Below are positions 25,737 to 34,427 of a stretch of DNA of 64,000 nt, one piece after another (position 1 is the first letter of the stretch; the number at the start of each line of letters is the position of its first letter). The DNA lies in contig JAKCFM010000002.1 of the NCBI GenBank assembly GCA_025041195.1, forward strand, positions 124,001-188,000, written 5' to 3'. Below the pieces are notes generated by a model. It was given only the letters and a program-made list of their open reading frames with translations, was not told where the DNA came from and did not search any database. Position numbers and translations under genes: made by a program. This DNA is from Halobacteriales archaeon YIM A00013 (lineage in GTDB: Archaea > Halobacteriota > Halobacteria > Halobacteriales > Haloarculaceae).

Positions 25737-26156
25737 TTGTGTCCACCATGGGAGACGACGGTGTCAGGCGAGACGTTGGAAGTTGAACGCAGCTATATCC
25801 TGGATCGCTGTCGCCAAACTGTCGCTATCCGTATCGCTCACCGAGACGGTGCTGGAGCAGTGTACACGTACGACCAGCGTACCAACACTCACCTACGATG
25901 GGCACCACCGAACAATGAGGGCACGTACACCGGTGTACGCGGGGAGTTGCGGGATTCGTTTAATGCGTTGTCGATGGACGGAGATACCTTCGTAGAGTTC
26001 ATTTGTGGAGACATGCCACCGCGACTGGTGAACTGCGAAACTAAAATCGCCACGACTCTCGGGCAGGAATCGCTCGACGATGAGGCGGGCAGGTATGATT
26101 GCGCTCCATCCGAACAACTGTACGGTCAGCGAGGGGGGCGCTACCGAAATAAATGA
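25737..26156 (+). CDS. hypothetical protein preceding the YeeE pair
   Basis: Frame of up to 139 residues. The start is uncertain, with TTG at the listed coordinate and a GTG at 25,761 as the alternative. The protein reads VERSYILDRCRQTVAIRIAH, TYDQRTNTHLRW and so on, and contains four to five Cys residues. No family is recognised. Support for coding comes from the ATGA overlap of its stop with the ATG of the next gene, indicating coupled translation, and from its position in the DUF302/YeeE cluster. Confidence 0.5.
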   Translation: MCPPWETTVSGETLEVERSYILDRCRQTVAIRIAHRDGAGAVYTYDQRTNTHLRWAPPNNEGTYTGVRGELRDSFNALSMDGDTFVEFICGDMPPRLVNCETKIATTLGQESLDDEAGRYDCAPSEQLYGQRGGRYRNK

Positions 26157-26647
26157 CTGAGCTCGCATCGCTGCTCGTAGTCGGCGAGCTCTTTCCACGA
26201 GGGGTGCTTCCGTATCTGCTCGGTGGACTGCTCGTTGGGGTTGGCGCTGCCGTCATCTATCTCGCCACGGGAATCATCGCTGGCGCGAGCACGTTCCTTG
26301 AGTCGACGCTGTCGTACGTCTCTGCTGTCCCACGATTCAACCGCAGCAGGTATACGCAGTCGCGAAATTGGCGGCTACTATTCACGGCGGGCATCATCAG
26401 CGGTGCCGCCGTGTATGCCGTCCTCTTCCAGACGGGGGGTTGGACAACGGAGATCCAATGGTGGCGCCTGCTTGGCGGTGGAGTCCTCGTTGGAATCGGA
26501 ACGCGCCTCGGTAAAGGCTGCACGTCAGGCCATGGTGTCTGTGGCGTCGGATCGCTCTCGAATACCTCGTTTGTGAACGTCGCGACATTCCTCGCTGTGG
26601 CAGTTGGGACGGCACAGCTCGTCCAAGCAATGGGGGTGTCGCCATGA
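26153..26647 (+). CDS. YeeE/YedE-family transporter, first half-size subunit
   Basis: Membrane protein of 164 residues with about four helices. The signature GKGCTSGHGVCGVGSLS (about 119-136) carries two cysteines that in thiosulfate transporters of this family relay the substrate. Half-size YeeE proteins work in pairs; the second half follows with a four-base overlap. The likely role is uptake of thiosulfate or another sulfur compound across the inner membrane. Confidence 0.9.
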   Translation: MTELASLLVVGELFPRGVLPYLLGGLLVGVGAAVIYLATGIIAGASTFLESTLSYVSAVPRFNRSRYTQSRNWRLLFTAGIISGAAVYAVLFQTGGWTTEIQWWRLLGGGVLVGIGTRLGKGCTSGHGVCGVGSLSNTSFVNVATFLAVAVGTAQLVQAMGVSP

Positions 26648-27114
26648 CCGAGCACCGTCGGAGTCTGTGGTTCATGCTGAGCATCTATATTGGCGGACTG
26701 ATCTTCGGGGTCGGTCTTGCGGTCAGTGGCATGACGCGCCCGGAGGTTGTGCTTGATTTCCTCCAGTTCGAGGACTTCGGGCTCCTCTTCGTAATGGGTG
26801 GGGCAGCCGCTGTGACAGGAATTACGTTCACTATCGCCACACAGTTTTTCGATCAGGCACCGTTGACGACGACCAAATACACACGCCGTGTGAGGGAGCT
26901 CGACCGCAATGTTGTCATCGGCGGATCGATCTTCGGTGTCGGCTGGGGGATATCGGGAATCTGCCCGGGAGCCGCGTACGCGAGCGTCGGTATCGGCAAC
27001 TATCCGATTCTGTGGGCGGTTCTCGGGATGTTCCTCGGCGCGTATGCACAGGGCTACTGGCGAACGCTTCGCTCACGCAGTACTGAGGACGCAACCGAAA
27101 CTACCGCTAGCTAA
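26644..27114 (+). CDS. YeeE/YedE-family (DUF6691) transporter, second half-size subunit
   Basis: Membrane protein of 156 residues with about four helices. It holds the matching motif GWGISGICPGAAYASVG, with the conserved cysteine, plus LAVSGMTRPEVVLDFL near the N-terminus. Together with the upstream subunit it completes the YeeE-type pore. The C-terminal tail is polar. The next gene in such clusters is usually a TauE-type exporter, and here only its relic remains. Confidence 0.9.
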   Translation: MTEHRRSLWFMLSIYIGGLIFGVGLAVSGMTRPEVVLDFLQFEDFGLLFVMGGAAAVTGITFTIATQFFDQAPLTTTKYTRRVRELDRNVVIGGSIFGVGWGISGICPGAAYASVGIGNYPILWAVLGMFLGAYAQGYWRTLRSRSTEDATETTAS

Positions 27115-27329
27115 TCATCACTGTTCCACCAGCAGTTCTCGATGATGTTTCACCAAATGAATAGTGTGAAATTGGGTGTTATCCACAATACAAGGAGCAA
27201 TGACTGCGAAGCTCGGCATTGAAACGCTGTCGAATTCCACGCAGGTTGTCCCAACTGTTGAACGCGGTTTCAATGCGGCGAAAGCGTTTCAGATTGGATA
27301 CGGTGCGGTAATGCAGGGCGCTCACAACG

Positions 27330-27740
27330 CTACTCGTGACACCCCCATTACTGGTGGTGAGCTATCCAGTGAGGGTTGTGATCGGGACCGATATTCTCCA
27401 GATCACGATCTCAGGGGATACGGCGCCTTCGATTACACCCGGGCTGGCGCTGGTGCGTTCGCTTTCGTCAGGCCACTGCTCACCGGGAGTGCATTTGGTG
27501 GCCGGATCGGTGCTGGAGCGACGAAGGTGGTTGACGATGAAGATATCACGGGGTACCTTGGGGTGATGGGACTCGCTGGAACGCTTGCAGTCGCGGACAC
27601 GGAGGTGGGTAGCGGAGTACGAATCGAACCTCTCACCACCGTGAACGTGACTCGTTGATTCGGCGCGACAATCGTCGTTCTCACGCCGGTCGTTCTCGCA
27701 GCGGTTTGGACACTTCGACAGGACCGCACCGGAACGAGGT
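27330..27740 (+). pseudogene. relic of a TauE/SafE-type exporter
   Basis: One frame gives VVIGTDILQITISGDT. After a shift, another gives LLTGSAFGGRIGAGATKVVDDEDITGYLGVMGLAGTLAVAD, and a third gives IFGATIVVLTPVVLAAVWTLRQD. These are consecutive parts of the second half of haloarchaeal TauE-like proteins. The N-terminal half is missing, and the 150 bases upstream (27,176-27,330) are open but unmatched. The gene is dead, although it sits where the cluster's exporter normally lies. Confidence 0.8.
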
Positions 27741-27826
27741 GTCAGCTCATATCAGCATGGATGGCCACAGTATTGTGGCGACCATGCAAATTCTTTTGGG
27801 CGATCAGCACCAATTATTGATACCCA

Positions 27827-28228
27827 ATGGCCGACTCAATGAGTGAAATGCTTCGGCAGGACATGCAGTGTGAAGGCCTACTGGAGTGTTTCCACAACCT
27901 CACGGAAATCGATACAGACGTGTTCCAATTCCTGAATGAAGCTGCGGAACCGCTCACCGTTGATCAGATTTCTGACGAAATCAATCGTGAACGATCGACT
28001 GCTTATCGGTCTGTTCAGCGATTGATACAGGCTGGATTCATCCAGAAGGAGCAGGTCAACTACGAATCGGGTGGCTACTACCACGTTTATCATTCCCGTG
28101 ACGCCGATGCGATCACTCAAGAGATGCAACGGCTGCTCAACGACTGGTATGCACAGATGGGACAGCTGATTGGTGAATTCAATGAAAAATATGCTGACGA
28201 GCCGGATATCCCCACCGTCGATCGCTGA
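27827..28228 (+). CDS. TrmB-like HTH transcriptional regulator
   Basis: Protein of 133 residues. A winged helix-turn-helix occupies about 40-85 (TDVFQFLNEAAEPLTVDQISDEI, then RERSTAYRSVQRLIQAGFIQKEQ). A C-terminal helix follows (DADAITQEMQRLLNDWYAQMGQLIGEF), probably for dimerisation. A Cys in the N-terminal part (MQCEGLLECF) could sense sulfur or redox state. It lies at the end of the DUF302/YeeE cluster, and related small HTH proteins accompany such clusters in haloarchaea. A second ATG lies 12 bases downstream. Confidence 0.85.
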   Translation: MADSMSEMLRQDMQCEGLLECFHNLTEIDTDVFQFLNEAAEPLTVDQISDEINRERSTAYRSVQRLIQAGFIQKEQVNYESGGYYHVYHSRDADAITQEMQRLLNDWYAQMGQLIGEFNEKYADEPDIPTVDR

Positions 28229-28727
28229 TTCACCTGTTTATGGAAGTATGAAGTGAACGGATGGGTTGTAGAACATACCGATAGCGAGCGGCTGTTTCTT
28301 CGATGACAGCACGATACCGATTTGTTCAGGAGCGAACCAGTGCTGAGCAGTCCACTGGTAAAAAGGATGGACGAATCCACACCACCTTCTGCATTCCAGC
28401 CTGTTCGATCACAGCAGAGCTGGTGGAGAATCGGTCGGACAATGTTTCTTGACTGGTGTGACAGCTCCATTCGGAGTTCACTGATACGTCTTCGAGGCGC
28501 ATCTTGCCGTCAGTACTCGGAGACGGGGTGGAAAAAGAGTCCGGTGGACCGTCGGTGGTTGGTGGTTGGATTGCGGTACGAATCTGGTGCGTTCTTGCAG
28601 TTTTGATCCGAAAACGCAGTGGTAGCGTTACAATCCATCGTGTCAGTCGGTGGGATAGGCAATCGAGTCGATAAGCGAACAGCACCTTCGAACCGTCGAT
28701 CTCGATTGTGTAGCGACGTTCAGGTTT
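28229..28727. other. no gene recognised
   Basis: About 500 bases with open frames on both strands but no recognisable protein. A plus-strand piece, RYRFVQERTSAEQSTGKKDG, is protein-like but stops soon after. The region probably holds the convergent ends of neighbouring transcripts plus decayed sequence. Confidence 0.45.
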
Positions 28728-29018
28728 TCACGGGGTAATACTGTCCGGATAGCAGCCCCGCTTGAGCTTGAGATCCGATTGTGGACGGGCCATACAGGTC
28801 AGGGCGTAGTCTTCTGCTTGGGCTTCGGTAAGGCCGCGTGCCCCCGGTTGTATGACCGTTCCTTCGATGATTTTCGCAGAACATGCGAGGCACATCCCGA
28901 CTCGACAAGAAAACTCCTGATTGATTCCTTCACGGAGGCAAGCTTGCAAGATTGTTTCTGATTCCGATACTGTAATCGTAATAGGTGCATCTATAAACTC
29001 GACGGTGTGCGTGGACAT
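28728..29018 (-). CDS. [2Fe-2S] plant-type ferredoxin
   Basis: Ferredoxin of 96 residues with the ligand set Cys38-x4-Cys43-x2-Cys46 and Cys75 (EFSCRVGMCLACSAKI, YALTCMARP). It lacks the N-terminal extension of the abundant halophilic ferredoxin, so it is a specialised carrier. It starts 34 bases after the flavoprotein gene on the same strand and probably serves as its electron partner. Confidence 0.93.
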   Translation of the reverse strand: MSTHTVEFIDAPITITVSESETILQACLREGINQEFSCRVGMCLACSAKIIEGTVIQPGARGLTEAQAEDYALTCMARPQSDLKLKRGCYPDSITP

Positions 29019-29052
29019 GGTATGTTTTGAATGATTGTGCTAACAGTTCTCC

Positions 29053-30447
29053 CTAATACTTCGACGCAGCAGCACAAACTGCGTGAAAGTCATCCATGAT
29101 CGAATCACGTGCTGTTTGCCACTCCTCGAACCCCGACCGATCCGTGGGATAGGCAGCGTAATGGGTTGATAGCTCATGTGCCAATTGCCGAACTTGGTAG
29201 AGCTCTCTGAGTTCCGACCAGTGACCAAACGTAGAAATGAGCGTCTTGAGCTTCTCCCATATCCCCATTGCTGGGATGCCAGAGCCGCCAATCGCGTCGG
29301 CTAGCTGCTGTCCTGGCACCGAGGCGACGATTTCGGCCAGCGTTGCAACATCGTATCCGGTTGCCCAGATGTTGTACAAATCAATTGCCGCAAAGCGTTT
29401 GCCGAAGGTGGTCATCACCTTGTGATTGTACCTCCAGAACGCAACTTCGCTGACGTCGTCATTGGAGATGGCGTCAATCGCCTGTGTAGCTGCCCAGTAC
29501 CCGCCCTTTGCAGCCCCTGTAATCCCGCCACCAGTTGAAGGATTGACATGTCCAGCTGCGTCACCAACGGCAATGTAACCCGGAGCCACAGCCGAATCGT
29601 ACGGCCGTCGCGTCGGTACTGATGCACCCAGCTTATTTTTCACTGTTGCTCCGTCAAAGATGGGCTGTGACCGGAGCTCTTGTTGTAACACGTCGACGAG
29701 TTTCATCGGTGATTCAGTCATCTGAAATCCCAGACCAACATTGAGTTCCGTTGCTGATCGAGGAAAGTACCAGAGATATCCTAATTCCTCGGTCGGTTTG
29801 AAGACAATAGCGTCGTCCCACTCGACAGGTTCGGGTACCTCAATGATCTCTCGATACGCCGAACAGAACTGTGAGTATCGAACGTTCGTATCGAACGTTG
29901 AATCGGTAAAATCTGCTTTGTCCTGGAGAATGGAAAGGGCTCCTGTAGCATCAATCGTTACGTCTGCGAGGTAGGTGATTGGCTCTCCGTGTTGGGTCCC
30001 AAGAACACCCATGATTTCACCATCATCTTGGAGAACATCTGCTACAACAGTGTTATACTCGACCGTTGTGCCAGCTCGCACGGCCTCCTCGAGAAGCACT
30101 TCGCCAAAGCGCTTCCTGTTGAGGACGGTCCCATGTCCGTCAAATGCAACTTCGAGTGATTGGTTCTCGACGGGATTTCGAAAGATGGCTCGCTGAATAT
30201 CCTGGTTGCTAAACGACTCCTCTTTGAGATACTCTAGATCGATTACATTGGGAAACGATATTTTTCCCTTGATGGCGTCCCCGCAGGCAATCTGTCCTGC
30301 CTCCGATTTGGATTTTCGTTCGAGCAAGACAACATCGAGTCCAGCGTTGGCAGCTGTTGCAGCGGCGAATGTGCCTGCGGTGCCGCCACCGACAACGATG
30401 ATGTCAACACGATTCGTTGCAGTAGGTGGTTTATCACTCGCACTCAT
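29053..30447 (-). CDS. geranylgeranyl-reductase-family flavoprotein
   Basis: About 464 residues from MSASDKP; two earlier in-frame ATGs exist. The FAD loop is VDIIVVGGGTAGTFAAATAANAG. Other family blocks are ERKSKSEAGQIACGDAIKG (the cysteine-bearing motif of the GGR group), VGDAAGHVNPSTGGGITGA and the C-terminal helices. Relatives reduce isoprenoid double bonds of archaeal lipids or act on quinone side chains using ferredoxin. The adjacent [2Fe-2S] ferredoxin suggests electron supply. A TrmB regulator is next upstream. Confidence 0.9.
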   Translation of the reverse strand: MSASDKPPTATNRVDIIVVGGGTAGTFAAATAANAGLDVVLLERKSKSEAGQIACGDAIKGKISFPNVIDLEYLKEESFSNQDIQRAIFRNPVENQSLEVAFDGHGTVLNRKRFGEVLLEEAVRAGTTVEYNTVVADVLQDDGEIMGVLGTQHGEPITYLADVTIDATGALSILQDKADFTDSTFDTNVRYSQFCSAYREIIEVPEPVEWDDAIVFKPTEELGYLWYFPRSATELNVGLGFQMTESPMKLVDVLQQELRSQPIFDGATVKNKLGASVPTRRPYDSAVAPGYIAVGDAAGHVNPSTGGGITGAAKGGYWAATQAIDAISNDDVSEVAFWRYNHKVMTTFGKRFAAIDLYNIWATGYDVATLAEIVASVPGQQLADAIGGSGIPAMGIWEKLKTLISTFGHWSELRELYQVRQLAHELSTHYAAYPTDRSGFEEWQTARDSIMDDFHAVCAAASKY

Positions 30448-30673
30448 GCTTCTGTACTGCATAGGGGCATTTTCAGAATATACGTGCTGAAACAACCCAC
30501 CACTTCTTGTTTGTTCTCAAATGATTCTGGGGAATTTTCTCAGATATTCCTTGTATAGTTGTTATACTCACTATAAAGTTCCAAACGAAGAGATTTTTCG
30601 CGGTGTCTTTGGGGGACTGTCGGTGGACCAGCCATGGCCATGCGCAAAATCACTTTTCAGGGCGAAAAGCATA

Positions 30674-31462
30674 TCACCCGAGGAAGGAATCAGCATCGGC
30701 CCACAGTTGCTGGAAATACTGCTCAAACTCATTGACGATTCGTGCTTCTTTGATTCCCATCACTCCGATTCGATCCTCGCCGGATACTGGATGTGGGATG
30801 TCGATTGTTGCTTCGATGGTATCGATCACATCGAATGAGAGTAGCACATCAGGACGCGTTCTAATAGTCACGTCCGCTGAATGATTTTCAATTACACGCG
30901 GAATTTCATCAGGAAGGACGGTAGCCACTTTTTCGCTTACCAAAAGATTAACAGTAAGATCTGTGCTCACACCGTGGAAAAAGCTCTCTATACCAGTTTG
31001 CAACGTTTCCCATGGGATGTTTTCATGGGGTGTTCCAACGGCTGTATGGACAACCTCTTCGGCGGCTCGCATATGTTGCTGCAGAGCTATCCGCATCTTC
31101 TCGTTCCCGATCGATCCAAGCCAGAAGCTACTTTCGGTCGGTGGTGTCGGTGGCAGGTTCGAACGGATAGTCTCTGCCTCGGTTCGGTACCGATTCCACT
31201 CCTGTTTCAGTTCGTATGCTCGTTCAGCCAACAGCCTATCGACGACAGTTTCTGGTTGTAGGGCAGCGTACTGGTTTGGGTCGCTTGATTGCATTTTGAT
31301 CAGCCGACGGGCTTCTAACCCGTTGAGAACGTCGTAAATACGACCTTTTGGAACAGCACTAATCTCGGAAAGTTCAGTTGCAGTTGTTGTTCCGGTAACG
31401 AGGAGCGATCGGTAGACCTTCTCCTCATAACTCGAGAGACCAAGCTCGCCCAATTCAGACAT
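30674..31462 (-). CDS. TrmB-family transcriptional regulator
   Basis: About 262 residues from MSELGEL. The N-terminal TrmB winged helix is LGLSSYEEKVYRSLLVTG, then VPKGRIYDVLNGLEARRLI. A coiled helix follows (LLAERAYELKQEWNRYRTEAETI), and then an effector-binding domain of about 150 residues. TrmB proteins usually sense sugars or metabolites. It lies about 230 bases upstream of the flavoprotein-ferredoxin pair on the same strand and may control it. A seven-of-eight-base palindrome lies upstream. Confidence 0.88.
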   Translation of the reverse strand: MSELGELGLSSYEEKVYRSLLVTGTTTATELSEISAVPKGRIYDVLNGLEARRLIKMQSSDPNQYAALQPETVVDRLLAERAYELKQEWNRYRTEAETIRSNLPPTPPTESSFWLGSIGNEKMRIALQQHMRAAEEVVHTAVGTPHENIPWETLQTGIESFFHGVSTDLTVNLLVSEKVATVLPDEIPRVIENHSADVTIRTRPDVLLSFDVIDTIEATIDIPHPVSGEDRIGVMGIKEARIVNEFEQYFQQLWADADSFLG

Positions 31463-31483
31463 AGATTGACGGTATTCACCCAA

Positions 31484-31515
31484 GCAAATTAGATGTGAGG
31501 TTTTGTTTTATTTGC
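31484..31515. promoter_or_regulatory. inverted repeat upstream of the TrmB gene
   Basis: GCAAAT (31484-31489) and ATTTGC (31510-31515) flank 20 T-rich bases, centred about 37 bases before the preferred TrmB start. The spacing could suit binding of a dimer across two helical turns, for autoregulation. This is a weak candidate. Confidence 0.3.
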
Positions 31516-31534
31516 CTCAACTAGAGGCTGGGGT

Positions 31535-32011
31535 TCATACGTCTGTCCAGGAAATGTCGGTCTTGTCGGTGTTGACGATGACTGCGTCAGTCACATCACT
31601 TGGATTGTATCCGTAGACCATTGTAGAGATATCAACAAACACGGTGTATGCATCTTCGGCGGACTTGGGGCTTCTATGATACGCATTGATCCACTCGTTA
31701 TCGGTCGATGTGGGCTCACGTGTGACCAATCGGCGAATCAAAGAGACGATACCTGCAAGCAGGCCACGGTCAGCACTATTCGATTCGATACCGAGATCGT
31801 GCTTGTCCATGATGTCGTTCATCGACTCAATCTTCTCGTCATCCAGTCCGGTGGCATTGTGGAATCCGATCCTATATTGGTATAGAGGAACGTCGTCCCC
31901 AAACGTGACATTGATGAACTCCGCTTCATTGCCTCGGTTGTGTATCTTCTCGAACAGTCGGCGGAGTCGTTTTTCTTTCTCCGTGCTACTCCACCGTCTT
32001 GAATCACTCAT
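31535..32011 (-). CDS. hypothetical haloarchaeal protein
   Basis: About 158 residues from MSDSRRWSS; the open frame extends 216 bases further upstream but with non-haloarchaeal, Cys/Arg-rich composition, so I reject that part. The protein is acidic and soluble: TEKEKRLRRLFEKIHNRG, FHNATGLDDEKIESMNDIMDKHDLG, and FVDISTMVYGYNPSDVTDAVIVN near the end. No family recognised, and no obvious operon partner. Confidence 0.65.
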   Translation of the reverse strand: MSDSRRWSSTEKEKRLRRLFEKIHNRGNEAEFINVTFGDDVPLYQYRIGFHNATGLDDEKIESMNDIMDKHDLGIESNSADRGLLAGIVSLIRRLVTREPTSTDNEWINAYHRSPKSAEDAYTVFVDISTMVYGYNPSDVTDAVIVNTDKTDISWTDV

Positions 32012-32543
32012 CGTTGTTGCTTGGTGGTTGAGCTGTAATTTCCCCTTCGATCGCCACACCATCAGCATCCCTACGCAAACTGGACAGCTTACACCTTCAG
32101 ATCGGTAATAACGACAGCATTGGTGAACTGGAACTCGGGAACGGTCGGGCCACGAACCGGCGCTGATCGGGGTTCGGCATCGATGCATCCGTCGCTGTAA
32201 CCGCGATAGAATCGAAATTAAAGCCACCTGTCTCTTCTTCGGCCAGCGCTACCATGCTGTCGTTATCACCCGATTGCAGAGATATACTCGTCGAAATGAT
32301 TTCCTAGACGTCCTTGCGAGCTGTTTGGCTCGTGTCGTTTCGATACCGCCCGATCCCGAGTTCATGTCGAAAATACCCGGTGTGAACTCGATAGACCAAC
32401 CAAGCATGCGCGTGAATGGGAACGTTACGTGGTGTTCGGGACTGATCGACTCGAAGGAGTCGTATTCCTGTCCTTTTACACCCCCCCGAGTCATGAGATT
32501 GGGATACGTTCAGCGGCGGCTTACCGGATGGATTGGCTCGTGA
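32012..32543. other. no intact gene recognised
   Basis: About 530 bases between a hypothetical gene and an SDR relic. Frames are open on both strands but composition is not convincing. A minus-strand frame from about 32,254 (MVALAEEETGGFNFDSIAV) is short. The region probably holds decayed upstream parts of the SDR gene and other lost sequence. Confidence 0.4.
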
Positions 32544-32559
32544 ATGTCGAGCAGCTGGC

Positions 32560-32846
32560 GGTTGGCCGCTGCTGTCTCGGCAACCGAGCAGTTCACGAAG
32601 ATGCTTGCAAAAGAAATCGGGGATCGAGGGATTACTGTCAATACGGTTGCTCCCGGTCCGGTCGATACGTCGTTCTACCATCCGAGTGAAACTGAGGCGT
32701 CCACTGAGTTCTACAAGTTACTGAGCATTGCGAATCGTCTGGGGAAAGTGAGCGATATTGTGCCAGTGCTGGCGTTTCTTTGTACTGAACAGGCCCGCTG
32801 GGTTACCGGTCAGACTATCCGTGTTAACGGTGGATTGGCTGACTAA
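32560..32846 (+). pseudogene. relic of an SDR dehydrogenase, C-terminal part
   Basis: The translation ATEQFTKMLAKEIGDRGITVNTVAPGPVDT, then LGKVSDIVPVLAFLCTEQARWVTGQTIRVNGG, is the end of a 3-oxoacyl-ACP-reductase-like SDR. The Rossmann loop, the catalytic Ser and the YxxxK motif are missing: the sequence just before ATEQF, where YAASK should be, reads LAAAVS. It is a 5'-truncated remnant. Confidence 0.88.
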
Positions 32847-32914
32847 GATGAGCAATCAGTTGGGTTACAACGGGTATTTTTAGGGATGATACGCATCATT
32901 TATACAGGTTACCA

Positions 32915-34108
32915 ATGAGCACGACCGATGCTACTGGCTCCTTTGAGCCCGACGCCACCGACGTGAGTGATGAAGGTAAGGCCGCCTCGACGCTTGAGTT
33001 GTTTTTTGATCTGGTGTTTGTTTTCGCATTCACACAGGTCACTGGCTTTCTCGTCGAGCAACCCACCTGGAGTGGGCTTGCACAGGGTGCAGCGATTCTC
33101 GCGGCGGTCTGGTGGGCGTGGGTCGTCTACTCGTGGCTGACAGCCACCGCCTCTGCAGAGGAGGCAGTATCAGAGCGACTGGTGTTATTGGGCGCAATGG
33201 GGGCAATGGTCGTCGTTGCACTGTCAGTGCCAGCTGCGTTCGGTGACACAGGGTTGATGTTCGGTGTCGCGTATTTCGTCGTCCGCTCGTTTCATGTTCT
33301 GCTGTACACGCTTACTGCACCGCCGGAAACCCGGACTGCGGTCCGCCGCGTTGCACCTGGATTTCTCGGTGGGCCAGCGCTGCTCGTCATCGCCGGCATT
33401 GTTACTGGTCCGCTCGTGGGCGTCCTGTGGGCTACAGCGCTTCTGATCGACTACGGCATTGTTTTCGTTCGTGGCGTTGAAGGCTTCTACTGTGAGGTTG
33501 GCCACTTCATCGAACGCCACCAACTGATTATGATCATTGCGCTGGGCGAGTCGATCGTTGCGATCGGCGTCGGTGTCGGCACGGAACAGCTTCTCAGCGG
33601 GCCACTGGTGCTGCTCGCCGTTCTGTTGGGCTTTACCCTCATCGTCACGCTGTGGTGGCTCTACTTCGATTACATCATTCTCGCTGCTGGACAGCGACTT
33701 GCTGAAGTGAGTGGCCATGATCGCACACTGCTTGCACGCGACTCATACAGTGTGTTGCATCTGCCGATCGTTGGCAGTATTATCTTCATCTCGCTCGGGA
33801 TCGAACAGACGCTTGCTCACCTTCATGATCCGCTCGGTATCATCGCTGCCGTCGGATTGTGTGGTGGATGTGCCCTGTATTTACTCGGGCACAACGCGTG
33901 GCGATACCACGATCACGGCACTGTGAGCGTTGCTCGACTCGTTGTGACAGCCATCGCGCTCGTGCTGATCCCCGTGGCGGTACAGATTCCCTCATTCACC
34001 GTCCTCACGGCCCTCGTGGTGCTCTTTGTTGTGCTCGCGGGTTACGAAACAAAATTTTCTGACGATCGGAATGCCATTCGTGGACGCCACTTCACCCATG
34101 ACAAGTGA
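32915..34108 (+). CDS. low-temperature-requirement protein A (LtrA) family membrane protein
   Basis: Polytopic protein of 397 residues with about ten to twelve helices. It opens with an acidic tail and the family motif STLELFFDLVFVFAFTQVTGFL. Other family blocks are FIERHQLIMIIALGESIVAIGVG and YLLGHNAWRYHDHG. The function of LtrA proteins is not established. A relic of a second copy lies at 6.6 kb. The gene stands alone. Confidence 0.92.
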   Translation: MSTTDATGSFEPDATDVSDEGKAASTLELFFDLVFVFAFTQVTGFLVEQPTWSGLAQGAAILAAVWWAWVVYSWLTATASAEEAVSERLVLLGAMGAMVVVALSVPAAFGDTGLMFGVAYFVVRSFHVLLYTLTAPPETRTAVRRVAPGFLGGPALLVIAGIVTGPLVGVLWATALLIDYGIVFVRGVEGFYCEVGHFIERHQLIMIIALGESIVAIGVGVGTEQLLSGPLVLLAVLLGFTLIVTLWWLYFDYIILAAGQRLAEVSGHDRTLLARDSYSVLHLPIVGSIIFISLGIEQTLAHLHDPLGIIAAVGLCGGCALYLLGHNAWRYHDHGTVSVARLVVTAIALVLIPVAVQIPSFTVLTALVVLFVVLAGYETKFSDDRNAIRGRHFTHDK

Positions 34109-34427
34109 GGATATTATACTACCAGCTGAGTAGCAGTTCGAGACGACTGCTAGCATATCGAGCTGTGGATACAACACGACATCGGACATCGAAAGATGCG
34201 ATGAGGTAGATCGTCACTATCATAATCTGCTCTGACAGCGCATCGCCCGGGCCGAGAGGGCGGGTCCGCCCAGATTGGAGTCTGGCCACCGACGCGTCTC
34301 ATGTGATATAATGCTGACTTCTCGACCTGCCCGCTAAAATTATCAAGTGCCACCAACGAGTTGCAACGCACAGCCAATCTGTTGGTCCGGACACCAGTCT
34401 TTTCCCTCGTTATCCCCTCTTTGCAGT
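34109..34427. other. intergenic region with a G+C palindrome
   Basis: About 320 bases between LtrA and the SLC13-type transporter. GGGCGG-GT-CCGCCC at 34258-34271 is a perfect 6-bp-arm palindrome, with neighbouring GC blocks (GCCCGGGCC). It could form a transcript-end structure or an operator. No gene is recognised. Confidence 0.45.

Noticed and set aside
26153-27114. Possible frameshift splitting one YeeE gene in two
   Set aside because: Two half-size YeeE proteins with a four-base overlap, each with its own complete signature, is the normal arrangement in haloarchaea.
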